Assembly: GCA_937894515.1 (NCBI GenBank)
Contig: CALCRH010000333.1
Coordinates: forward strand, 1-64,000
Direction of reading: 5' to 3'
Length of the DNA stretch: 64,000 nucleotides
From: an uncultured Clostridia bacterium
GTDB lineage: Bacteria; Bacillota; Clostridia; Oscillospirales; Oscillospiraceae
The position numbers were made by a program, and so were the translations under genes. The notes beneath the pieces are model-generated. The model was not told where the DNA came from. It did not search any database and saw only the letters and a program-made list of their open reading frames with translations. Positions 52,172 to 59,540 of the stretch are shown piece by piece (the stretch's first letter is position 1; every line of letters starts with the position of its first letter).

Positions 52172-52468
52172 ATGGCAGACGAGAAAAAGGCAGAAGGCCT
52201 TGTGTATAAAGATCACCCCCTGCGCCGCATTGACAACCTGATCTATTACGGCTCCATGGCGGATAAGTATATCGTTATGCTCCAGATTTTGGAGACAAAA
52301 AAGGAACAGGACATGGAGGTCGCCACCAAGGTCAGCGTCCAGCTGCAGCTCACCGATCCCGACCTGAAATCCCGTGACCGCGTGGTAAAAAAATCAGAAA
52401 AGGACAGCCTGTATGCCGCTATGGACGTGGGTTCCATCTGGCTGGAGCGCGCACTCTCCGGTAAATGA
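52172..52468 (+). CDS. Conserved 98-residue protein, function unknown
   Basis: Starts at 52172 with AAAGGAG. The protein is soluble and charged, with a central LIYYGSMADKYIVMLQIL strand/helix segment and a closing AAMDVGSIWLERAL. No signal peptide or recognised domain. It is followed after six bases by the NlpC/P60 gene and shares its promoter, hinting at a cell-wall-related role. Confidence 0.7.
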   Translation: MADEKKAEGLVYKDHPLRRIDNLIYYGSMADKYIVMLQILETKKEQDMEVATKVSVQLQLTDPDLKSRDRVVKKSEKDSLYAAMDVGSIWLERALSGK

Positions 52469-52474
52469 TCTGTT

Positions 52475-53728
52475 ATGAAACGCAAACTTACACTTGCCGC
52501 AGCCGTCCTGATGCTCTCTCTGGTGATCTGCACGCTGCTGGTGTCCAAGCCTTCCTCTCCCGTTGCGGGACAGAGTGTCCTGAATACCGCCAGGGCCAGC
52601 GCCAAGATAGACCTGCCGAAAGCCGAAATAAAAAAGGCCACCGAAACTGTGATGTCCGTATCGGTCAAACAGGCTGAGGAAGCCAAACAGGCTGAGGAAG
52701 CCAAACAGGCTGAAGAAGCCAAGAAAGCTGAGGAAGCCAAGAAAGCTGAGGAAGCCAAACAGGCCGAAGAAGCCAGAAAAGCGGAAGAAGCCAAAAAGGC
52801 CGCAGCGGCCGCGGCTGCCGAAATGGTGTCGGCCGATGCCGCCCTTCCCCAGAGCAGCACCTCCATCAAGGCCCTGGGCATTGTCTCCGGCTCTGATGTT
52901 CGCCTACGCAGTGAGGCCAATGCCTCCGCCGGGATTCTTGCCACTGTGCATCAGGGTACCCCCGTTGCCGTCAAGGGCAGCAGCGGCGATTGGTACCGGA
53001 TCGCTTATGACGGCAAAACTGGCTATATGTCTGCCGCTTACGTCACCGTTAACAGCAGCATCAGCGGCTTGACCGCCTACGGAAAGATCACCGCCTCAGA
53101 CAGTCTGAATCTCCGCAGCAGCATCGGCGGCAGCGTGGTTGCCTCTGTTCCCGCCGGTTATTACGTGGACGTCACCGGCTTTGACGGTGGCTGGTATGCC
53201 GTAAGCTATGACGGCAAGAGCGGTTATGTCTCCGGTGACTATTTGGAATTGGTATCTGTTCCGGGCAACAATCCCGCTCCGGCTGCCCCGGCAGCCACGG
53301 AATCCCAGAATACCACCTCCTGGCTGGATATTTTCAGCGTTGGCAGCAAACGCGACACGGGTGCCGAAATTGCCGCCAAAGCTCTGGAGTACAAGGGCTA
53401 TTCCTATGTCTACGGCGGAGCCAGTCCCAGTACCGGTTTTGACTGCTCCGGTTTCACCATGTATATTTACAGTCTGTTTGATTATTCTCTGCCCCATGGT
53501 TCCACCGGTCAGTATGGCTATGGCACAGCCGTCAGTCAAAGCGACCTGAAGCCCGGTGATCTGGTCTTCTTCACCAGCAGTGAAGCTCCCATTGGTCACG
53601 TGGGCATCTATATCGGCAACCGGGAATTTGTCCATGCCTCCACCTATAATGTGGGCGTTATTGTCTCCTCTCTGGACGACAGCAATTATCCCAGCCGCTA
53701 CGTAGGTGCCAGACATATTGACCTGTAA
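52475..53728 (+). CDS. Secreted NlpC/P60 peptidoglycan endopeptidase with SH3 domains
   Basis: A 417-residue exported hydrolase. Signal peptide at about 1-25; residues of about 65-110 are a charged helix of seven six-residue repeats (KQAEEA and variants) ending in poly-Ala; two bacterial SH3 domains (about 130-185 and 200-260); then the NlpC/P60 domain from about 300. Catalytic residues: Cys in GFDCSGF, His in GHVGIYIG, and a polar third residue in FVHAST. It probably cleaves peptide stems of peptidoglycan. The repeat helix may anchor or space it in the wall. Confidence 0.92.
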   Translation: MKRKLTLAAAVLMLSLVICTLLVSKPSSPVAGQSVLNTARASAKIDLPKAEIKKATETVMSVSVKQAEEAKQAEEAKQAEEAKKAEEAKKAEEAKQAEEARKAEEAKKAAAAAAAEMVSADAALPQSSTSIKALGIVSGSDVRLRSEANASAGILATVHQGTPVAVKGSSGDWYRIAYDGKTGYMSAAYVTVNSSISGLTAYGKITASDSLNLRSSIGGSVVASVPAGYYVDVTGFDGGWYAVSYDGKSGYVSGDYLELVSVPGNNPAPAAPAATESQNTTSWLDIFSVGSKRDTGAEIAAKALEYKGYSYVYGGASPSTGFDCSGFTMYIYSLFDYSLPHGSTGQYGYGTAVSQSDLKPGDLVFFTSSEAPIGHVGIYIGNREFVHASTYNVGVIVSSLDDSNYPSRYVGARHIDL

Positions 53729-53734
53729 TCCCAT

Positions 53735-53769
53735 AAAAAACTTCGGAGCGAACGCTCCGAAGTTTTTTT
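53735..53769. terminator. Bidirectional terminator
   Basis: AAAAAACTTCGGAGCG / CGCTCCGAAGTTTTTT, two-base loop, after the NlpC gene. Confidence 0.85.
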
Positions 53770-53815
53770 GTATATTCCGCATTCTTCCGCAAATGTAGGG
53801 GTTCCGGAGTTTCTC

Positions 53816-53843
53816 GTAGGGGCCGATGCCCACATCGGCCCGC
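53816..53843 (+). repeat. REP-like hairpin with compensated stem
   Basis: GTAG then GGGCCGATG, loop CCCA, CATCGGCCC. Compared with the copy at 39466, the fifth base pair is swapped (G-C to C-G) on both arms. A truncated GTAGGGG lies at about 53795. Confidence 0.85.
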
Positions 53844-53849
53844 AAAAGC

Positions 53850-54827
53850 TTACTCTGCTGTTTCCTCCGGTTTTTCGCCGCTTTCGTCCTGTTCGACAGT
53901 CATTTCCTCCTCTGCCTTCGCCGCCACCTGGTTTACATAAAGCTCATCCGGCGAATGGGGATGTATCTTAATATTGTACAGCAGCATAAACGCTCCCACG
54001 AAGATCATCATCAGACTCAGAGCCTGACTGACCCGGACACGCTCACCGAACAGCGTCCATTGAAACAGATACAGGCTGTCTGTCCGCAGCCCCTCGATCC
54101 AGAAGCGGCCGATACCGTACCACATAAAATAGAACCAGGTGTTCTCGCCGTCAAACCGCCGGCCCTTTGACACCACGAAAAGGATCAGCAGCAGTCCCAC
54201 CACATTCCACAGGCTCTCATAGAGGAAGGTGGGATGTACGCATACCGGCTTGCCCAGCACGGTATAGAGCTGCATACGCCACGGCAGCATGGTCTCACCG
54301 CCAAAGGCCTCCCGGTTCATAAAGTTGCCCCAGCGTCCCACTGTCTGTCCGATCAGAAGACCGATCACGCACAGGTCCAGCATAGCAAAGAACTTAAAGC
54401 CCTTCCGATGGCTGAGGATCACCGCCACGATCACCACCGCGATCACCGTGCCGTAAATGGCAAGGCCGCCGTCCCAGATGGCGATGATGCCGTGGTTGCG
54501 ACCCCAGTTCAAGCTGCCGTCTGCGTTGCGGAACTGATCCAGATAGAAGATCACATAATACACACGGGCACCGATCACGCCGCAGGGAATGCCCCACAGC
54601 AGACCGTCCATGAGATTATCCTCCGTGATACCGTATTTCTCTTTTTGCCGCATACAGACGATATAGGCCAGTACGACGCCCAGCGCGATCAGGATGCCGT
54701 ACCAGTATACTCCGCCGCCGATATCCAGCGCCTTGGAGCTGGCGGTAAACTGCCAGTCTCCGAACAGTCCCGGAAAACTGATGGGGCTGTCATGCATGAT
54801 CATGGAAGGAGTTACCATAGTTTTCAA
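53850..54827 (-). CDS. lgt: Prolipoprotein diacylglyceryl transferase
   Basis: A 325-residue membrane enzyme that attaches diacylglycerol to the lipobox cysteine of prolipoproteins, including the several lipoproteins in this window. The Lgt signature GQTVGRWGNFMNREAFGG and the HPTFLYESLWN motif are present, with about seven helices. The C-terminus carries a 40-residue acidic tail (AKAEEEMTVEQDESGEKPEETAE) beyond the usual end. It overlaps the M16 peptidase stop by four bases. Confidence 0.95.
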   Translation of the reverse strand: MKTMVTPSMIMHDSPISFPGLFGDWQFTASSKALDIGGGVYWYGILIALGVVLAYIVCMRQKEKYGITEDNLMDGLLWGIPCGVIGARVYYVIFYLDQFRNADGSLNWGRNHGIIAIWDGGLAIYGTVIAVVIVAVILSHRKGFKFFAMLDLCVIGLLIGQTVGRWGNFMNREAFGGETMLPWRMQLYTVLGKPVCVHPTFLYESLWNVVGLLLILFVVSKGRRFDGENTWFYFMWYGIGRFWIEGLRTDSLYLFQWTLFGERVRVSQALSLMMIFVGAFMLLYNIKIHPHSPDELYVNQVAAKAEEEMTVEQDESGEKPEETAE

Positions 54828-56095
54828 CCTTCTTTCGGGTCAATAATAGAAATTGCCAGTCGTTCCCGCCTGAAATTCTCCCGCAGGAAGTCCAGAATAT
54901 CCTGCTGGGTGATCGCGTCATAGATCTCCGGGAAACGATAGGGGTCAAAGTGATGGAAGCAGCCCTCCACCGCCTCCACGGCGATGGACTCAAAGCTGTT
55001 CAGACTCTTGAGGGTATCGCCGAAGTTGGCGTTGCGGATCCGCAGATAATAGGCGCCGTCCAGTCCCTCTTTTGTCAATCGCTCCACCTCGTCCAGTATC
55101 GCATCTACCACGGCGTGGGGATCCTTGCTCTCGCCGCCCAGATACACGTAGGCCGCACCGGGCAGAATGTCATAGGAGCTGCCGAAGCTTCCGTTGATCA
55201 GACCCCGGGCATACAGCCGGGCATACAGCGGACTGCTCTCACCCAACAACAGATCGCAGGCCAGATCGCCCAGAATACTCTCCCGGTAGTAGGCCTCGCC
55301 ATCTGCAGGCGGCGGGCACTTGAAGCCGGCCAGGAAGTTGGTCATAGCCACCTCCATCCGGCACCGGTATTCCGGCTGTGCCGCCGTCAGTGCTTCCTCC
55401 TCGCCATAGTCCCGGGGAATGATCTCGCCGCTCTCCTTGGGCAAAATCTCCTCTGCCAGCTGCAAAACCGCATCGGCGTCCACGTCACCCACGATGATCA
55501 GGCACATATTGCCCGGGGTGTAAAACGCCTTGTGGCAGTCGTACAGGGTCTGGGCGGTAATGTGGCTGATGCTCTCCACACTGCCGGCAATGGGGGTGCG
55601 AACGGGACTGTGGTGGTACAGACATTGCATCAGGTTTTTATAGACCTGCCACTCCGGGTTATCCTCGATCATGCCGATCTCCTGGGCAATGATTCCCTGC
55701 TCCTTCTGCACGCTCTCATCGGTGAAATAGGGCACAGACACAAAGGACAGCAGAATTCTCAGGTTCTCCATAAACTTGTCCGTGGAGTCAAAGTAGTAAC
55801 AGGTGATGGCGTTGGAGGTAAAGGCGTTTGGCTCAGCGCCGTTCATGGCCAGCTCCTGTAAAGCATTTCCCTCGGCGGTATCGAACATCTTGTGCTCCAG
55901 ATAGTGGGCAATGCCCGCCGGGGTATCCAGCCACTCCCCATGAAGCTGAAAGCGCATATCCATGCCGCCGTAGCGAGTGCCGAACATGGCATATTTCCGG
56001 CGAAAACCGGGCTTTTTCACGATCATTACCGGCAATCCGTTGGGGAGGGTCTCATAACGCACCTCTTCGCCGATGCGTCTATATTGGGTGATCAT
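54824..56095 (-). CDS. M16 family zinc peptidase (active partner)
   Basis: A 423-residue protein starting at 56095. The inverted zinc motif HYLEH (H64, E67, H68) is intact, with the usual downstream glutamate region; the R/Y substrate-binding pair is in the C-terminal half. Similar to YmfH-type members of the pair found in Firmicutes. It overlaps the preceding M16-like gene by four bases and leads into lgt. Confidence 0.9.
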   Translation of the reverse strand: MITQYRRIGEEVRYETLPNGLPVMIVKKPGFRRKYAMFGTRYGGMDMRFQLHGEWLDTPAGIAHYLEHKMFDTAEGNALQELAMNGAEPNAFTSNAITCYYFDSTDKFMENLRILLSFVSVPYFTDESVQKEQGIIAQEIGMIEDNPEWQVYKNLMQCLYHHSPVRTPIAGSVESISHITAQTLYDCHKAFYTPGNMCLIIVGDVDADAVLQLAEEILPKESGEIIPRDYGEEEALTAAQPEYRCRMEVAMTNFLAGFKCPPPADGEAYYRESILGDLACDLLLGESSPLYARLYARGLINGSFGSSYDILPGAAYVYLGGESKDPHAVVDAILDEVERLTKEGLDGAYYLRIRNANFGDTLKSLNSFESIAVEAVEGCFHHFDPYRFPEIYDAITQQDILDFLRENFRRERLAISIIDPKEG

Positions 56096-57360
56096 ACGCT
56101 CTCCTCCTTCCCCTTCAGGAAATACACGGTGTCCAATTTGGCGCTCTTTGCCGCCGCCATGATCCTCTCCGGTGTAACTGCGGCAAGTGCCTGCCACAGT
56201 TCTTCCGGTGTATCCGGGGCATCGATGGCGATCTGTCCCAGATAGTAGTTCTCCAAAGCCCCCTGGGAGTCAGGCAGCGCTTCCAAAGAGGTTCGCATAC
56301 TGGCCAGAGCGCCGGACAGTTCCCAGTCCTCCCACCTGCCCTGCTGTACCTGCTCCAGCTGGTGTAAAATCTCGCTTACCGCCTTGTCGTAATCCTTGAC
56401 CTCAATACCGGAGGAAACGGTCATGATCCCCTTGGATCGGGCATAGGACGAGCTGGCGTAATAGCAAAGGGACATTTTTTCCCGTACGTTCATAAAAAGC
56501 TTGGCGTTGCTTGTCCCGCCGAAAAGCAGATTGGCCAGGATCATAGCCGGCACGTCATTGGTCTCACACCGCCAGCCCATGGCCAGTTTTCCCTGCTGTA
56601 CGTCCATTTCCTCGGTAATATATCGCGGCTCCGTGGGGGCAGCAATTCTGCTGATCGGCGGCAGATCCTCCACATGTCCTCTGCCCAAAGCGGCAAAGGC
56701 GGTAAGCAGCGCATTTTCCACGCGGCTCGCCTCGGCACTGCCGCAGTAGAACATCTCCACCCGGGAAGTGGTCAGCAGATTCTGATAGTAGCGGTACAGC
56801 TTCTGGTTGTCGATTTTTGCCACGCTGTCCTCATCACCCAGCCGCAGGATGCCGTAGGGCTCACCGGCACACATCTCCTGCATCAGGCGGATATCTGCCC
56901 AGTCCCGCTTGTCATTTTTCAAGCCGCGGATGGCATCGATCAGGTTTTGCTTTTCACTCTCCACATATTCCGCCAGAAACCGGCCGTTCCGGGTCACCGG
57001 GTCTAAAAACAGCTCCCCCAGCAGTTCCGCCACACCCTCCAGCAGTTTTTCGCCGCCCGGCGCATAGGCATCATCAATGCAGTTGGCCACAAAGCCTACG
57101 CATTGCCGTTCCCCTTTTTTCCGCACGGTGTAGTCGATGTTGGCGCCGTACAGCGTATCCATGGCGGCGCTGAGACTTTCCATATCGGGGCAGCGCATGG
57201 TACCTCGCCGCAGTACCGCCGGCAGCAGCGCGTTATAGGCCGCAGTCTCACGGGAAAGCGGGGTTACAAAATGAGCGCTTAACAGGCATGTCTTGAATTT
57301 TTGAGCAGGCAGATACGTCAGAAAGACGTTCTGCATGATTTCTTTTCGATTTTCGTACAT
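56092..57360 (-). CDS. M16-like peptidase lacking the zinc motif (YmfF-like)
   Basis: A 422-residue protein starting at 57360 after AGGAGG. The fold-level features of M16 are present (SAHFVTPLSRETAAYNALLPAVLRRGT; NLLFGGTSNAKLFMNVREKMSLCYYASSSYARSKGIM) but no HxxEH motif is found, so it is predicted to be inactive and to pair with the next protein to form the clam-shell chamber. This inactive/active order is conserved in Firmicutes. Confidence 0.88.
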   Translation of the reverse strand: MYENRKEIMQNVFLTYLPAQKFKTCLLSAHFVTPLSRETAAYNALLPAVLRRGTMRCPDMESLSAAMDTLYGANIDYTVRKKGERQCVGFVANCIDDAYAPGGEKLLEGVAELLGELFLDPVTRNGRFLAEYVESEKQNLIDAIRGLKNDKRDWADIRLMQEMCAGEPYGILRLGDEDSVAKIDNQKLYRYYQNLLTTSRVEMFYCGSAEASRVENALLTAFAALGRGHVEDLPPISRIAAPTEPRYITEEMDVQQGKLAMGWRCETNDVPAMILANLLFGGTSNAKLFMNVREKMSLCYYASSSYARSKGIMTVSSGIEVKDYDKAVSEILHQLEQVQQGRWEDWELSGALASMRTSLEALPDSQGALENYYLGQIAIDAPDTPEELWQALAAVTPERIMAAAKSAKLDTVYFLKGKEESV

Positions 57361-57474
57361 AGCAGCCTCCTGTATATACATATCTATACATGGTATAGTA
57401 TATACCACTTTCCTCCGCTTGAAAAGGGGGTATGTAAGATTTGGAAAAGAAGTTCCTCTCCTGAAAATCCACTG

Positions 57475-57503
57475 TTGACGGAAAAGTTTTTTTGTGCTAT
57501 GAT
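57475..57503 (+). promoter_or_regulatory. Promoter of tRNA-Thr
   Basis: TTGACG (57475-57480), 17-bp spacer, TATGAT (57498-57503), 19 bases before the tRNA. Confidence 0.8.
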
Positions 57504-57521
57504 ACTACCCGGTTTGAAAGT

Positions 57522-57597
57522 GCTTGTGTGGCTCAGTTGGTAGAGCAGTTCACTCGTAATGAACAGGCCGCCGGTTCGAGTCCGGCCACAAGCTCCA
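57522..57597 (+). tRNA. tRNA-Thr (anticodon CGU)
   Basis: A complete cloverleaf: acceptor GCTTGTG / CACAAGC, D-arm GCTC/GAGC, anticodon stem GTTCA/TGAAC with loop CTCGTAA (anticodon CGT, reads ACG), T-arm GCCGG-TTCGAGT-CCGGC, discriminator T and an encoded CCA (57595-57597). Its 3' 23 bases recur 142 bases downstream. Confidence 0.97.
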
Positions 57598-57741
57598 AAG
57601 AAAAAGACATCCCATTGGGGTGTCATTTTCTTTTATCTGACTATGCCGGACTCGAAAGGCGGCTCTTGGCAACGTGCCGGTGGCACGTTGCAACCGCCGT
57701 GGCTTTTCCGCAGAAAAGCGAGTCCGGCCACAAGCTCCAAA
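57577..57741 (+). repeat. Duplicated tRNA-Thr 3' end (possible attachment-site scar)
   Basis: CGAGTCCGGCCACAAGCTCC plus AAA is present at 57577-57599 (in the tRNA) and again at 57719-57741, exactly. The 119 bases between contain a terminator-like hairpin (GACATCCC / GGGGTGTC) and a nested palindrome. Duplicated tRNA 3' ends usually mark integration by a tyrosine recombinase; no integrase is present now. Confidence 0.7.
57645..57728. repeat. Nested inverted repeat
   Basis: Outer arms GCCGGACTCG (57645-57654) and CGAGTCCGGC (57719-57728); inside these GGCGG/CCGCC and a core GGCAACGTGCC, loop GGT, GGCACGTTGC. The 19-base core AACGTGCCGGTGGCACGTT also occurs (complementary) at 19876-19894. Confidence 0.7.
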
Positions 57742-57745
57742 CAAT

Positions 57746-57780
57746 AGATGCCATCCCGTTGGGATGGCATCTTTCGTTTT
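57746..57780. terminator. Terminator of thrC
   Basis: AGATGCCATCCC, loop GTT, GGGATGGCATCT, T-rich on the + side and A-rich on the other. Confidence 0.75.
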
Positions 57781-59021
57781 TATTCCACGGTCACGCCACG
57801 CTGGGCAAAACCCTTGACCATCAACTCAAGATCCGGCTCGATGTGCAGCGGCTCTCCGGCGGACTTGATGGCGTTTGCCACGTCCTTCAACCCGTTGCCG
57901 GTGACCACACTCACCACCGTGGCATCGTGGGGGATCAATCCCTGCTCACACGCCTTTTTCAGCGCCGCCGCACCGGTGACGCCGGCGGGCTCACCGAATA
58001 CGCCGCAAGTCCTGCCCAGCAGGCGCTGTGCTGCCAGGATCTCCTCGTCGGTGACGTTCACCGCGATACCATTGCTCTCCCGGATCGCCATCAGCGCCTT
58101 GTCGGCGTTGCGGGGCACGCCTACGCTGATGGAATCGGCGATGGTATTCTCCTCCATGGGATACCAGTCGGCATTCTCCTGAATGGCGCGGTTGAGGGGA
58201 TAGCAGCCGGTGGACTGCCCGGAGATCAGCCGCGGCAGCTTGTCGATAAAGCCGATGGCGTACAGATCCTTAAAGCCCTTCCACACGCCGGCGATGGTGC
58301 AGCCGTCACCCACGGAAATAGCGAGATAGTCGGGCATCTCCCAGTTCAGCTGCTCCGCGATCTCCAGCGCCACGGTCTTCTTGCCCTCGCTCAAATAGGG
58401 ATTGATGGCGGCGTTGCGGTTGTACCAGCCGTACTTGTCAATGGCGGCAGCGGACATCTTGAAGGTTTCCTCGTAGTTGCCCTTGACGGAGATCACGTTG
58501 GCGCCGAAGATCATCAGCTGCGCCACCTTGCCCTTGGGCGCACGGTCAGGCACGAAGATGTAAGTCTTGAGACCAGCCGCCGCGGCGTTGCCCGCCAGAG
58601 AAGACGCAGCGTTGCCGGTGGAGGAACAGGCGATGGTCTTGGCTCCTGCCTCCAACGCCTTGGCAACTGCCATAGCGCTGGCGCGGTCCTTGAGGGACGC
58701 GGTGGGATTCTGCCCATCGTCTTTCACCCACAGCTTACGGATACCCAGCATCTCCGCCAGCTTCGGCTCCTCATACAGAGGGCTCCAGCCCACCCGCAGG
58801 GGTGTATCGGGGGTGGTCTCCTCCACAGGCAGCAGCTCCCGGTAGCGCCACATGGATCGATTTTCCCGTTTTGCCAGCTTCTCCTTGGTCAGCACGGACT
58901 TGATGTAGTCGTAGTCGTAGACGATGTCCAGAATGCCGCCGCAGGAGCAGTTGGTCAGGTCAGGCGTGGCGTCATAGGTCTTGCCGCACTTGACGCACTT
59001 GCCGTATTTTACATTTTTCAT
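57780..59021 (-). CDS. thrC: Threonine synthase
   Basis: A 413-residue PLP enzyme converting O-phosphohomoserine to threonine. An N-terminal zinc-ribbon-like segment (C9, C12, C25, C27) precedes the fold-type II core; PLP lysine K111 is in NPTASLKDRAS and the phosphate loop in SSTGNAASSLAGNAAAAGL. The start at 59021 uses GAGGTAA, which is also the last codons of the upstream RAYT gene. Alternatively a related PLP lyase, but similarity to ThrC is good. It lies close to a tRNA-Thr gene on the opposite strand. Confidence 0.88.
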   Translation of the reverse strand: MKNVKYGKCVKCGKTYDATPDLTNCSCGGILDIVYDYDYIKSVLTKEKLAKRENRSMWRYRELLPVEETTPDTPLRVGWSPLYEEPKLAEMLGIRKLWVKDDGQNPTASLKDRASAMAVAKALEAGAKTIACSSTGNAASSLAGNAAAAGLKTYIFVPDRAPKGKVAQLMIFGANVISVKGNYEETFKMSAAAIDKYGWYNRNAAINPYLSEGKKTVALEIAEQLNWEMPDYLAISVGDGCTIAGVWKGFKDLYAIGFIDKLPRLISGQSTGCYPLNRAIQENADWYPMEENTIADSISVGVPRNADKALMAIRESNGIAVNVTDEEILAAQRLLGRTCGVFGEPAGVTGAAALKKACEQGLIPHDATVVSVVTGNGLKDVANAIKSAGEPLHIEPDLELMVKGFAQRGVTVE

Positions 59022-59026
59022 AGATG

Positions 59027-59530
59027 TTACCTCGTATAGTATTCGTCCTCCGCCCAATGGGCGGGGTTTTCGTCAATATATTGCCAGATTTCCAGATATT
59101 CCGCCTCGCTGCGGATCACGTGGTCATAGAACGACCTCTGCCAGAGGTGGTCACGCCCATACGCCCAAGCGTTCCTCGTGGTAATGGATTTGAACCCCTG
59201 CACAATTTTTTGTAGGGGCGGACGACTCTGTCCGCCCGCCGTATCATCAATGGCAATCACCATATGGATATGATTTGGCATAATGACATATTTGGTAACA
59301 GACACATTGGAATGATGCGTTTCCATCTGCCGGATACCGTCCTCTACCATTTTTCCCATAGTGGTCAGCCTATGCTCAAATGTGCCGTAAGGGCGGACAG
59401 AGTCGTCCGCCCCTACGGGAAATATTTCGGCAAGAATTCTTTCTCTGTTTTCCGTACAAATCGTTACAAAGTAATACCCGTTTTGACTATAATCATAGTC
59501 TGGGATCCTCATTCGTTTCCGTTGCCGCAT
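59027..59530 (-). CDS. REP-associated tyrosine transposase (RAYT, Y1/HUH family)
   Basis: A 167-residue single-strand DNA transposase of the IS200-like superfamily. The HUH motif is MPNHIHMVI and the catalytic tyrosine is in WQRSFYDHVIR. The N-terminal YDYSQNGYYFVTICTENRERIL is standard for the family. Two internal segments, VGADDSVRPYG and TAGGQSRPPLQ, are translations of REP elements at 59391-59416 and 59212-59239, both in frame. It has no clear ribosome site and lies 10 bases after the PLP gene stop and immediately before thrC. Confidence 0.9.
   Translation of the reverse strand: MRQRKRMRIPDYDYSQNGYYFVTICTENRERILAEIFPVGADDSVRPYGTFEHRLTTMGKMVEDGIRQMETHHSNVSVTKYVIMPNHIHMVIAIDDTAGGQSRPPLQKIVQGFKSITTRNAWAYGRDHLWQRSFYDHVIRSEAEYLEIWQYIDENPAHWAEDEYYTR
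59212..59239 (+). repeat. REP-like hairpin inside the RAYT gene (C-terminal side)
   Basis: Identical to the commonest form (GTAGGGGCGGAC, loop GACTCT, GTCCGCCCGC); 28 bases within coding sequence, antisense to it. Confidence 0.88.
59387..59416 (-). repeat. REP-like hairpin inside the RAYT gene (N-terminal side)
   Basis: Reverse orientation (arms GGGCGGAC / GTCCGCCC, ending CCCCTAC), so the RAYT gene holds an opposed pair. The far side reads GTAAGGG, nearly a second foot. Confidence 0.88.
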
Positions 59531-59540
59531 TTACTTTCAA

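Noticed and set aside
59027..59530. Complete insertion sequence (IS200-like) with its own ends
   Set aside because: No left and right end hairpins or accessory tnpB flank the gene; the domestic REP-type arrangement explains the nearby hairpins better.
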